Assembly: GCA_029204225.1 (NCBI GenBank) | Contig: CM055102.1 | Span: 27,952,969 to 28,016,968, forward strand | Direction of reading: 5' to 3' | DNA length: 64,000 bases | From: Diphasiastrum complanatum | Lineage: Eukaryota; Streptophyta; Lycopodiopsida; Lycopodiales; Lycopodiaceae | In this document: positions 23,435 through 33,720 of the stretch, piece by piece | Position numbering within the stretch: position 1 is the stretch's first letter | Layout: every line of letters begins with the position of its first letter | Made by a program: the position numbers and the translations under genes | Notes under the pieces: generated by a model | Databases searched by the model: none | Seen by the model: the letters and a program-made list of their open reading frames with translations, nothing else | Told to the model about the DNA's origin: nothing

Positions 23435-23494
<60 letters not shown>
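23435..23494. repeat. (GA)30 microsatellite at the LINE 2 3' end
   Basis: A 60-bp GA run immediately left of the LINE 2 terminus. In LINE sense orientation this is a (TC)n tail after GTTAATAATAATAATTC. Confidence 0.95.
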
Positions 23495-23497
<3 letters not shown>

Positions 23498-23515
23498 AGA
23501 ATTATTATTATTAAC

Positions 23516-23544
23516 GTCTTTTGGTACCCAACGGTACATAAGAC
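23516..23544 (-). promoter_or_regulatory. LINE 3'-UTR hairpin, copy 2
   Basis: In sense orientation: outer pair GTCTT with AAGAC, inner stem GTACC with GGTAC around loop GTTG. It is followed by GTTAATAA. The inner stem differs from copy 3 at both sides, keeping pairing. Confidence 0.6.
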
Positions 23545-23647
23545 AAAAGAGAGTACAAAAAGTGAGGAGCATTGTCTGCATACGGACTTATTTACTAGTA
23601 AAAGAAAAAAACTAGCATATCTATCTCTCTATCTCTAAGAAGAAGTA

Positions 23648-24284
23648 TCAAAGCTTGACCTCTAGCTTGTGAGGGTACAATGCAAGAGCTTGACCACCTG
23701 CTCTGCGAAGGAGACTAGCTATGAGCAAGCTGGAAACAGTGAGTGATAGTAGTAGCGGAGCGTGTTGTAGACTGGCGGGAAGCACGTGAAGATCTGGTGA
23801 TCCTGGATCTAGCAGAAGTATGTGAGACCCTTTGTGTCTTCGATCTCCGAATGGGGACTTCAAAATTCACAACTGAAATATCCTCTCTGTCTCGCTTCTG
23901 GAAAAACTGGGTAATATGAGCCTGACTGGGATCCATATTTGGGGTAGGTAGAAGTGAAGCTCATATAGTATACATCTCTCCCAATTTTAGACCTACACAT
24001 CTAGGGTCTGGATACTCAAGGAAGGATCACAACGTGAGAGGAGTATCTCTGTATAAACAGTGGTATCGCCCTCTGATCGTATAATATACCGGACAACGAA
24101 TGATGAAATGGAACTCATCCTCCACCTCCTGAAGAGAACAAAGCTGACATATCCTCTGCAATCTGGGTATATCCATAGCCAGCTGATGAGAAGAGACTCG
24201 AAGTTGTCCCATACGGTTCCTCAGACCAAAAGATAATGGTTGTGTAAGATATGCTAGAAGGATAGGAGTACCCGTAGTATCCAA
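23648..24284 (-). pseudogene. LINE 2 ORF2 C-terminal Cys/His region
   Basis: Contains RICQLCSLQEVEDEFHFIIR and CPVYYTIRGRY, the CxxC...H....C motif (zf-RVT-like) found after the RT of plant LINEs. The last segment (MDPSQAHITQFFQKRDREDI, RRSKTQR) corresponds in position to the basic tail of the other copies but differs in sequence. Frames are broken near 24030 and 23930. Confidence 0.72.
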
Positions 24285-25943
24285 CTATAGTAGATGTGTG
24301 CCGTAGAAATGTATCTTGACCTTATCAGGGTCAGGCTGTGACCATGTAGTGAGTATGTAGCTCCGATAAATATGTTGTCTGATATAAGCATGGGTCCCGC
24401 TCGGAAGATCAAGTACAGATAAGCCCCAAGTCTGAAGAAGGGTTGAGACACTGCCAAACCAAGAATGCTTAGCCCCCTGTCCAGCAATGGTGCGTGATGA
24501 AGAGAGAGCAACAACAGCATATCTGGAAGTGTCTAACTCTGATATCTTGTGAAGAAAGGTAATGATCTGAAACATAGCACCTATAACCAGTGGAGGAGAA
24601 GCAAACTCTGCTAATATGATATCATGTGGTACCGAGGGCTTAGCCCTAATCATCCTACTGAGCATGAAAATCTGGATACGGGTAAGATCCCTCCAAGTAT
24701 CATGTGATAAATCCGGGCACCAAGTCTCAACAGAGTATAGAACAACCGGGGAGACAGTGGCAAAAAATAGCAAGCATCTGGTAGCAGGATCATGTACATA
24801 ATACGTGGAACAGAATCTCTCCATATGAACAAGAGAAGTATGCCCCTTACGGAGTCTGGTGAGGGCTGTCGATCGAAATGTGAGTAGTGGACCAGAGAAA
24901 AGTACTCCTAAATAAGTGTAAGAGAACACAATCTCACTCGGCAACCCATCATAATAGAAGGTCACATCTCTCATATGCTGTCTATTGGTGTTGAACACCA
25001 TAATCTTGGTCTTCTTAGCATTAACCGTCAATCCCCAAAGCTGACAGAAGCGATGTAAAGTAGAAAGGTGTCTTTGTAAGCCAGCTACAGAGGATGAGAG
25101 AAGAACCACATGATCAGCGTATAGGAGAATGGGGATAATAATATCTGCTAAGGGACGGCCCTCTCCACCTTCCTCGCGAATAATCCGCTCGAGGTCATCG
25201 ATATATAGTGAGAGTAGGTGATAAGGGGCAGCCCTGCTTCACTCCAATGGTAGAGTGTATCAGCGGGGACCAACCACTACCGTCCCTGAAACGCGCCCAA
25301 ACTCGCTCATATAAGGTAATGATCGTGGCAATAGTCTCGTCTGTGAAGCCAAGTGAAGATAATCTCTGGAGAAGGAGATGTCTCGGAACTGAGTCAAAAG
25401 CTTTGAAAAAATCCACAAAGCAGCAATAAACTCTCTGTCTCTGATGTCGTGCCTCCTCAATGATGCATCTCAAAATGAAAATCTGATCTGAGGTAGAGTA
25501 TCCGGGTCTGAACCCAGCCTGACCCATAGCATGTAAATCCTCAGTCTCAACAAAAGATATAAAATGGAACCATAAATCTTAGACAAAGTCTGACCAATCA
25601 TAATAGTGCGGTAGTTTTCTACATTCATGGGATCACCTGCCTTGAAGATGGGATGAAGGATATTAGTACACCATGCGCTAGGAAAACCATAGGTCACAGC
25701 GGTGTTAAAAGCGTGAGCAATATAGGGCGAGATAAGGTGTGCTACAGGTTTTAGAAAATCTACATTTAGAGAATCATAGTCAGTGGCTTTATGAAGTTTG
25801 GCATGTGTAATGGCATTTTTGACCATGTGCGGAGTAAAAAGCGTACAGTGGGTAGGTTGTGGTGAGAGTAAGGTAGGAGGGGAGTCTAGGGTGTAAAGTT
25901 TCGTGGCATATTCGACCCAAGATTCGATTGCTATGGGGGACAA
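24285..25943 (-). pseudogene. LINE 2 ORF2, reverse transcriptase domain
   Basis: In sense order: MSPIAIESWVEYATKLYTLD, ITHAKLHKATDYDSLNVDFL, NYRTIMIGQTLSKIYGSI, then QAGFRPGYSTSDQIFILRCI and CCFVDFFKAFDSVPRHLLLQ. GVKQGCPLSPTL follows, then the region after the catalytic DD, reading VVLLSSSVAGLQRHLSTLHR and KTKIMVFNTNRQ. These are the non-LTR RT blocks. The YADD/FADD block at about 25110-25130 reads through a broken frame. Several frameshifts separate the 25470-25943, 25195-25527 and 24285-25109 segments. Confidence 0.85.
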
Positions 25944-26061
25944 AGTCGAAGAGGATCTGGTGAAATGTTTCTAGAAAAAGGAGGAGGAGGGGGAATCTAA
26001 AGAGTCGATCAACCTTTGGCAGAGTGATCGCAGGTATGTTATCTTCTTTGTTCTGGTGGCT

Positions 26062-27142
26062 CTATGATACTTTTTCTAGTGTTGCAGGGGAGTGTAATCT
26101 GGCATATACCACATGTTTGTGAAGAGAGCGACATTCTGCATCATACCAGCGGTTGTGAACACGTTTATGAGATGATATCGTATTGGTGGGGAAAGATGAG
26201 GACACATCAGTTAAGAGGGATTTAGAGAGGAAAGAGGCTTGTTCAACTGATGTCGTGAAAGGGAAGTAAGTAAGTAGTTGAGACAGGGTTGTGGTGTAGT
26301 TTGCGAGTCCAGAGTGAGTAAAAGGGACACGGTTGTGAGTGGAAGATGAGCGTGGAACTTTAGAAGACGGGGTTATGTGACCAAGTGAGAGGTGTAAGAG
26401 TGAGTGGTCAGAGATGTGCGAGATCAAAGCAGGTGATCCAACAAAGTAGTCAACCTCACTATGTCCTCCACCATGAGGATAACATGTAAATGCTGATGAG
26501 GAAGGCCACTGTGTGAGGCCATTCAGGATGGCCAGAGAATGTGTCTCCGCAAGAGTAATCAATTGCTCTCCAAAAGATGTAACTGTAGTGTGTGCATCCT
26601 GTGATACTCGATCTAGTCCCATATCCTGAGGGTGAAGCCGGAGAAAGTCAATATCTGCATGAAATTTTATCTGTCTGGAGCTAGTACGGGCGTTGAAATC
26701 TCCTGCTAATAAAATGTAGCCCTGCTGAGAAAAAACGGCAATATCATCGGAAAGTGCCTGAAATGGGTCTCCACCAAATTCAGCAAACGCCGAAGTCTAT
26801 GGAGCGAAATAACATACATCCATATAAATGTTTAGAGGTAATCCCAATAGTGAACCAATAGTATGTAGCCATATATAGCGAGCATATGGATCTTGCTTAA
26901 CCATCTTAACTGCGGTGGCTCTGTATAAAGAAGCTACTCTGCCAGATCCACGACATGTTTTTCCCACCGAATGGGCGGAAAACAGAATGCCAAGAGTAAT
27001 CCTGTATATGTGGAAGAGGATGATATAAAGACTCATGGGTTTCAGCCAATAACAAAATGTCACATTTGCTAATAAAATCAGCAAAATCTCCTGCTGATGA
27101 TGATGATAAAAAACCATTGCAATTCCAGAAGCCAAGCCTCAA
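26062..27142 (-). pseudogene. LINE 2 ORF2, AP-endonuclease domain
   Basis: The ORF2 frame opens with LRLGFWNCNGFLSSSSAGDF and DILLLAETHE, holding the first catalytic Asn and Glu blocks of APE-type endonucleases. Further on it has LLAGDFNART and SEVDYFVGSPALISHISDHS, the DFN and SDH blocks. This enzyme nicks target DNA to start target-primed reverse transcription. The frame is interrupted between about 26800 and 26650. The open frame begins with TTG rather than ATG and overlaps the ORF1 stop. Confidence 0.78.
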
Positions 27143-28025
27143 AGTGGTAGGGGATCTTGGGCAACTTCTAAACCCGGGGGCCCCGAGTTCCTAGTGTGAG
27201 AGGAGGTTGAAATATCTCGGTTTGTCGTCGATAAAAACGACCTTTGTCCTTTTTCTTTTGCTTCGTGAATAATCTTTTTCCTTGCTAGCCATTGGGTATT
27301 TGTCAAATCATCATCCATATATATGAAAGTGCCTTTGAGTTTTGCTCTAAGCCGAAGGTCTGCATTGCGGTGTTTTAAGTGAGCGAAATTTGATAAAAAG
27401 AACGTTGTCATTAAATTTACTACGCCATGCCGTATCAAAACCATCAACAACATGAGATAATGGGGGTGATTACCTTGTTTGAGGATCGATGTCGTTTCTT
27501 CAACCTGTTTTGCAAGGGATGAGAGTTTGCTGCCCCCATATCGTCCGGTTTGAAGAGTGTTGCCCATGTCTTCGTCTCTTCGACTTGTTTTTCCAAGCAA
27601 GATATTTTGTCGGAAGTTTCGTCCGAAGGAGGTACATGTTCTGCAATCCGTTGCTTGAGATATACATTTTCTTGCTCCAGCTGCTCCACCCGTTCTTTGA
27701 CACCCACGAGATCCGTAACCAACTTGCCATTTGCCATTTCAAAGAAGTGTAGTTGTTTCTTAAGGCTGAGGATTTCGTTTCGAATGAAACCGATATCATA
27801 GGCATAAAGACTCTCCATAGGCTTGGAAGGAGTGTAATCGACCGTGGGCTGCTGATTTGCAGGCGTTTCTGTGACAGAAAGTATATTGGCGATGAAAATA
27901 GAGGGTGCACCAGTGATGGAGCCTTCTGCAGCCAGCGGTGAGGTTGCTGTAGGTGAAATAGCATCCCCCTCCATCGTAGATGATGGGGGAGGCGTAGGGG
28001 CACCCCCCTTTTTCTTAGGCGCCAT
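27139..28025 (-). pseudogene. LINE 2 ORF1 (coiled coil + RNA-binding part)
   Basis: Starts at the ATG MAPKKKGGAPTPPPSS. A heptad-rich coiled coil spans about residues 70-160 (RNEILSLKKQLHFFEMANGK, ERVEQLEQENVYLKQRI), followed by VEETKTWATLF, the conserved junction to the RNA-binding domain in plant LINE ORF1. The frame changes near 27450-27480. The rest reads MTTFFLSNFAHLKHRNADLR and KGTFIYMDDDLTNTQWLARK, typical of the C-terminal end of this protein. Its stop codon TGA (27141-27139) overlaps the first codon of the ORF2 frame. Confidence 0.78.
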
Positions 28026-28326
28026 GTGGGAAGGCAGCCCTGGATAGAGGGCACTAGTTCACAGTTCAAGAGCGCTCAAAAAGAGCAGGGCAATCAGCGC
28101 CAGCAAGGCAGCCTCAGCGTGTGCCAGCAGGGTCAGCACCAGTAGGGCGTTGGGCCTCGGCGTCAGCAGGGCATAGAGCCAGGTGCGCCAGCAGAAGATC
28201 GGGCCAGATCAGCTCATGCTAAAATCCACCAGGAGGGAAGCTCCAGCAAGGCGGCCGGGCCAGATCTGCGCCAGCAGGTCATCCAGACAGATCAGCGCTA
28301 GAGAGAGGGCATCGGGGCAGATCAGC

Positions 28327-28332
<6 letters not shown>

Positions 28333-28418
<86 letters not shown>
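28333..28418. repeat. (AG)43 microsatellite between LINE 2 and LINE 5
   Basis: An 86-bp uninterrupted AG run. It abuts the leader side of LINE 2 on the left and the 3' end of LINE 5 on the right. Confidence 0.95.
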
Positions 28419-28421
<3 letters not shown>

Positions 28422-30069
28422 CATTTACTAACGTCCATGGAAGCCAATATACCAGTAGTCAAGTACAATATTCATGTCTTAAAATAATATAATGCAAAGA
28501 CCACTCGAAGATCACAAATCGATCTTGCTATGGTCTAGAATAGTTTTACGCAAATTATGAGCTTTTAGCAAAAAATTGCAAAGCAAACTACTATCAACTT
28601 TATCAAATAAAATAAGCAATGTCACTATAGTTCCTCGAGAAGCTTACATCACTCTTGCAAAGAGGGCATGGCATGTTCGCTCCTCCCAAGGTATTTTCGA
28701 AATGTTCCATCTTGTTTCCGAACGTAATTCATGAGACTTTGTCCTTGAGAGTGAAATGGCATGTTTTTCTTCATGGATATATCGGCAACAATGTGATGTT
28801 GAGGAGATCCTATTATATGGTTGAGACATTCTTTGTACTACTCCACTTTACACATCAAAGAAAGCTTCCATAACCCCTCATTGAACTAAGTATGTACAAA
28901 AGATTTCAGCTCCTTATTACAAAAGACAAACCAGTTTGTAATGTCCGGCCACCATCCACTTTCTAGCCTTCGAGGGAGCATGCAACAATGTACAACCACC
29001 TTACATAACCTAACATCTTCCAATTCTTCTACTCTTTCAACGTAGCTAATCATTTTGATAACCGCCAAAGCTTCCAATGAAAGGACATTCGTTTCAGCCA
29101 ACAAGATAGGAATTCGCTTTACACCTAGATGAGTGCATAAAAAACATTCTTATATTCTTTCAATTTCTGCCCACTTGGTGTGAGCAATGTTGCCTCCTGT
29201 ATGTTGCATGGAAACTAGAGTCACCAATGTATCATTTAACATTTTGATTTCTCTCATGTCCAAAGTTCTAGTTTTTGCAAGCAGTTTCCATTCTATAGAA
29301 TGATTTCCAGCAACCTACAAGTCTTTTGTCCAAACAAGAGTCCCATCTCAAGTTATGTGATATCTCTATCCCCAGGTTATTTGTGCTCTTTAGATACTTC
29401 CACACGTTCCTCATCATATAGCAATAGAGGATCTCCTATCTTCTTGGATTGAAAAGAATTACCTTAGTTTTACTAAAGTTTACCATTAGACCAGAATTTT
29501 CACAGAACTTGTTGTTGGAGGCTATGAATGGTATTTGCAAACAAGACAACATCATTGGCATAAAGTAAGAACTTGACAACATAATCCAAGATTCTTGCTC
29601 CCCCTCCACTTTCCTCATTTAGACAATCACTAAGTTTGTCGATGTATATACCAAATGAAGTAGGAGAAAGATGACATCCTTGTTTCACACCAACAATGCT
29701 AAAATTGCCTTAGAAAAGCCACTTTTGCCACCACTTTTTCGTAGAGTTGTCCCACTATATGTCAAATGTCCAACGGAACACCAAGCTCGTGCATTCTATC
29801 CTCAAAATTTCTCCTAGAGACTATATCAAAGGCTCTGCAAACATCCACAAAGCAACAATAGAGATTCAATTCCCTCCTTCAGCTATCCTCTATAATGCTC
29901 CTCAAGGTAACAAGATGGTCAATTTGAAATTTTTTTTTCCAATATCCAGCCTACTCTTTTGCTCTAAGATCATTAATTTCCAACGAAGTATCAAGTTTTT
30001 TCTCTACAATCCTATCTCATAGTTTTGCTAAAAAGTGACCAATCATGATTGTTCTCTAGTTAGAGGGAT

Positions 30070-30070
<1 letters not shown>
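28419..30070 (-). mobile_element. LINE copy 5, 5'-truncated, divergent family
   Basis: The minus-strand RT relic begins abruptly at the right end with NPSN-RTIMIGHFLAKL. It continues with a degenerate CCFVDVCRAFD block, MKQGCHLSPTSFGIYIDKLS, LLYANDVVLFAN (the A-N-D-D-type catalytic block, here YAND), and GLMVNFSKTKVILFNPRR. More distal sequence (28640-29400) ends near WEERTCHALFARVM, a decayed Cys motif. The endonuclease and ORF1 are absent. The 3' end reads ACGTTAGTAAATGTAATC into (TC)n, similar to the other copies, but the hairpin is weak. It is more decayed than copies 2 and 3. Confidence 0.72.

Positions 30071-30133
<63 letters not shown>
30071..30133. repeat. (AG)n microsatellite between LINE 5 and LINE 3
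   Basis: A 62-bp AG run followed on the right by AAAGAAAGAAAGCTTTATTAACG, the inverted 3' terminus of LINE 3. Confidence 0.95.
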
Positions 30134-30137
<4 letters not shown>

Positions 30138-30154
30138 AAGAAAGCTTTATTAAC

Positions 30155-30191
30155 GTCTTTTGGGCACCCATGGGCCGTGGGTGCATAAGAC
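30155..30191 (-). promoter_or_regulatory. LINE 3'-UTR hairpin, copy 3
   Basis: In sense orientation: outer GTCTT with AAGAC, inner perfect 7-bp stem GCACCCA with TGGGTGC around loop CGGCCCA, followed by GTTAATAAAGC. It is the longest stem of the three copies. Confidence 0.62.
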
Positions 30192-30254
30192 AAAAACAAA
30201 TATGTACAAGAAACAGCGGGAGCATCATCCATAGGAGGACATAGTCGTAACATG

Positions 30255-31080
30255 CTATAAACTAGCTACGAATGAAAGTACAACAAAGCAGAAGTGAAAT
30301 AAGCCCACAACCCAGGCCATGTATAATAGAAGAACTACTAAAAAGTACCAATGCCCACAACCGGGCCAGGTGAAGAATAAGTACATATCAGCGAAAGTGA
30401 GCGTGAAGTGTCCGCTGAGTGGAGTGTACAGTGGGCCCTGATGGAGGCAAGTGGCGACTACATCTGGGCTTTTTCCACGGTGGCACAGGGATAGGAATCT
30501 CATCGTCGGAGTCATCAGCATGTGCTCGAGTCCGAAAGAAGCCAATGAGAAGCAACTGCTGGGAGTCTAACCCCATATGATCTTGTATAGGCAGATGAGA
30601 CTGACGAAGAGTAAGCATCTCACGAACAAGAAGTCCCAAGCAACGAGCATCAGGATAGGAGACAAAACTGCAAAAAATATCGCGAAAGAGACACTAATAC
30701 CTCCCCCGTATCTCATAATACAAAGGACATCTGAGGAGGAAATGGGCTTCATCTTCCACCTCCTGCAACGAGCACAAGCGACATAGACGACGTTCCCGGG
30801 GGACATCCCATGCACGACCGGCCTCAATAGCAAGTCGATGAGAGGAAATGCGCAATTGCCCAAGAAGATAGCGCAGGCCGTGTGATAGGGGTTGTGAGAG
30901 ATAGAGCGGAAACAATGGAAAACTAGAAGGATCCAAAGAGAGGAAGTGTGTCTGGTAATAGCTCAATCGAGTGCGGGAAGGTGGGAGGGAGCTCCAAGTC
31001 TGCTGCATATATCGACGGAATAAATAGCCTCGGATATATGAATGCGTACCACGAGGAAAATCCATGATAGAGATGCCCAT
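30255..31080 (-). pseudogene. LINE 3 ORF2 C-terminal region and tail
   Basis: Contains GLRYLLGQLRISSHRLAIEA, RRLCRLCSLQEVEDEAHFLL and CPLYYEIRGRY (CxxC...H...C). In later frames it has CLGLLVREMLTLRQS and IPIPVPPWKKPRCSRHLPPS, shared with copy 1. Frame changes occur near 30690 and 30640. Confidence 0.75.
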
Positions 31081-31602
31081 ATGTCGTAAGAGATCAGACG
31101 CCTGCTCGTACCAGGAGAGCTTGGCATGGGAATCAACTAGGACACGTGAAGAAGTAACCGCAGCAACTATGTATCTATCCGGGTGAGATGCACGAATCTC
31201 CTGAATCCACTAAAGAAAAAGAATAAGGCGGAAAAAGCCCTCAAGGATGATAGGAGGAGTAGCAAACTCAGCACATAGGATATCATGAGGGGTGGTAGTC
31301 TTGGCACATATCATGCTACCCAACATAGTGGCCTGAATGCGGGAAATGCCTGCCCAGTCCTGGAGAGAAAGTCCTAGCAACTAGATCTCAAAGGCATACA
31401 TCATTGCTGGAACCACCCGTATGTGAAACAACTAGCATCTAGTAGTGGGATCAAAAACATGATTCATTGTACAACCACGCTCGAACTGGACCAATGTTGA
31501 AAGACTGAAGGAAATGTGCGCAAATACAGCCTGGCGGAAACCAAGAAGGGGTGCAATAAACAGGACTCCCAAGTAAGTATAAGAGGCAACAATGTCAACT
31601 TC

Positions 31603-32727
31603 CTAGCCGTCAGAGAAGAATTGATAATTGTGAAGGCTCTGTCGATTGGTGTTGAAAATCATGATCTTCATCTTTTTTAAGTTAACAGAGAGACCCCAAG
31701 CAACACAAAACCGATGTAAGACCTGTAAGTGGCACTGCAACCCTTCTCGTGAGGGAGAAAGTAGGACAATGTCATCAGCATAAAGCAGAATGGGGATGAG
31801 CAAATGAGCCAACGGGCAACCATCTTCACCTTCTTCACAAATGAGGCGCTCAAGATCATCAATATAAAGTGCAAAAAGTGGAGGGGACAGTGGACAGCCT
31901 TGCTTGACACCAACACTGTTACGAATGGGAGAAGACAAATCAGTACCCAGCCGAAGAACTCTCTCATACAGAGCAGCCACTGTCACGAGAATAGAGTCGG
32001 AAAAGCCAAGCTGACGTAGTCTGTTGATCAAAAGATGACGGGGAACAGTATCAAAGGCCTTAGAGAGATCAACAAAACAAGCAAATACCTTCTTGCCCAT
32101 ATGCTTTGCCTCCTCAATGATAGTACATAGGGTGTGGACATGATCAACAGTGCTATAACCCCGGCGGAAGCCAGCCTACAACTTGGCCATGGTATGGCCA
32201 ATCATACTAGTGCAATAGTTGTGGACATTCATGGCATCGCCTCCTTTGAGAATGGGGTGAAGGAGATTGGTGGCCCAAGGTATGGGGAAACCATCAACGA
32301 CAGACGTACGATTGTTCTTGAGTTTGCAGATGATGGCTTCAACCATGTCAGGAGAAAAGAGGTCACAGTGGGTAGGACAAGAAGAAAGAGAGATGGAAGG
32401 GTGAGCAATTGTATATAGGTTGGTTGCATAGTCGACCCAGGATTGAAGAGGGATGGGTGCAATGGATAGGGGCTTATGAAGAAAGATCTTCCAAAAAGTA
32501 GCCGAGGAAGCTGAGTGGATGGAGCGAAGGAGGTAGGAGGAACGGGAAGAAAAGTAGGCCACTTTCCTTTTGCGGAGAAGGGAACGAAGCTGCTTTTCAG
32601 CGGAAGAAGAAAGTGTAGAATTGGAGAATTTGAGGAACTCCACATATTTCTGGAAGAAAGAACAGTCGTTGTCATACCATTTATTATGGGTACGACGATG
32701 AGAAGAGAAGCGGCAAAGTTGACTCAA
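31603..32727 (-). pseudogene. LINE 3 reverse transcriptase
   Basis: A long frame, 31603-32100, keeps the central RT blocks intact: VFACFVDLSKAFDTVPRHLL, SVGVKQGCPLSPPLFALYID, the catalytic LLYADDIVLLSPSREGLQ, and VNLKKMKIMIFNTNRQSLH. Upstream, 32176-32727 encodes the thumb-side linker and the N-terminal RT block ending GDAMNVHNYCTSMIGHTMAK. A break near 32130-32176 separates the two. The active-site YADD is present, so the catalytic centre has not decayed, although the whole ORF cannot be translated. Confidence 0.86.
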
Positions 32728-32730
32728 AAT

Positions 32731-33720
32731 CTATAAGAGGATGATGTTTGAGAAAAATGTGAGTAAAAGGCTATATATATTTGGATGGAGTAAGTGTTGT
32801 GGCACATATCCCTCCTGAGCTGAAACATTTGTTGTATCATCAAGGCTACACACCTCTGATCCTCATATGCTACCCTCCATGAGCTGAGAGTGATTGGCTG
32901 ATCACGAAAGAGGTGGCAATACCTTTCTCTAATCTCAAGATAATAGGGCATCGAAAGACAAAATAATACTCTATCTCAACCTCACCCAGAGTACACAAGT
33001 AACAAATCTTCTCAGTTGAGGGGATCCCCACGAAGCAACATGTTTTCACATGTGATTGATGAAAGAAAACTCTAAGCTATCCCAAATTGAAACTAAGACT
33101 ATGTGATAACCCAAATCTAGATATCGTAAGAGGGTGGGATGGTCAAAGTCACCTACTGCATCTGAATCCAAAAAGTGGGCCCTAACTTGACCCAAATTAC
33201 CCGACCAAACTCGACGAGTGCATGCTTATGAGAATGTTTGAATAAGTCCCCATCGGAAGGCATGGAATAGATATGCCAAATGAGTCTCGTAGGTGTGAGG
33301 ATTGGCAGTACCATGACAATCAATGCCCCTGCTCATAGATTGCATGTGGTGATGTAAATGTTAACCCTGGACATCTTTCTCTCCTTGTATCAGTAGCTCC
33401 AAACTCCAAAACTCTTTGAATGTAGATAATTAATCTAAAGCTAGCCTCCATCTAAATAGGGTGCATTGTGAACTTGGCTAGGACAATCTCATGTGGAACA
33501 ATTAGCTTGGCCTATATCAAACATAAAAGCATAGTAATTTGGAGTTGGCGGGCCACAATTTCTAATGTAGCTTCACAACGGATCATCTTTGGAGAAATTG
33601 GTCGATGCAATGAAGATGAACTTACAGGATAGAAGTTAAAACTCACCAACAATGGCAACAAAAGATGGAATGTGCTCAACAAGTACAAGTGCCACATTCC
33701 AATAAAGTCTACCACTAAAA
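32731..33720 (-). mobile_element. LINE copy 4, decayed fragment
   Basis: The minus-strand text includes SPKMIRCEATLEIVARQLQI (33512-33715, the region after the RT catalytic block). Leftward it has a Cys-motif relic CYLCTLGEVEIEYYFVF and MPYYLEIRERYCHLFRDQP (about 32720-32990). The order matches the ORF2 end of copies 2 and 3. It ends where LINE 3 begins, with no (GA)n or 3' UTR of its own visible, so its 3' end is missing or was removed. Confidence 0.66.

Larger units (their letters stand above)
23495..28332 (-). mobile_element. LINE copy 2, near full length (L1-like, ORF1 + ORF2)
   Basis: The minus strand carries a leader, ORF1 (28025-27139), ORF2 (27142 to about 23648) and a 3' UTR ending at a hairpin and GTTAATAATAATAATTC, then (TC)n. 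Gene content and order match plant L1-type elements: ORF1 coiled coil and RNA-binding part, then AP endonuclease, reverse transcriptase and a C-terminal Cys/His motif. ORF1 has one frame change and ORF2 several. The leader (28026-28332) has many CAGCAGG/CCAGCAAGG phrases and ends at another (GA)n tract. Confidence 0.88.
30134..32730 (-). mobile_element. LINE copy 3, 5'-truncated
   Basis: The minus-strand ORF2 starts within the linker after the endonuclease (SHRRTHNKWYDNDCSFFQKY, 32727), runs through the RT and Cys/His region, and ends with the basic tail and the 3' UTR. The 3' terminus is the hairpin, GTTAATAAAGCTTTCTTTC and (TC)n. It belongs to the same family as copy 1, sharing the LGLLVREMLTLRQS tail. 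The 5' truncation is typical of incomplete target-primed reverse transcription. Confidence 0.85.
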
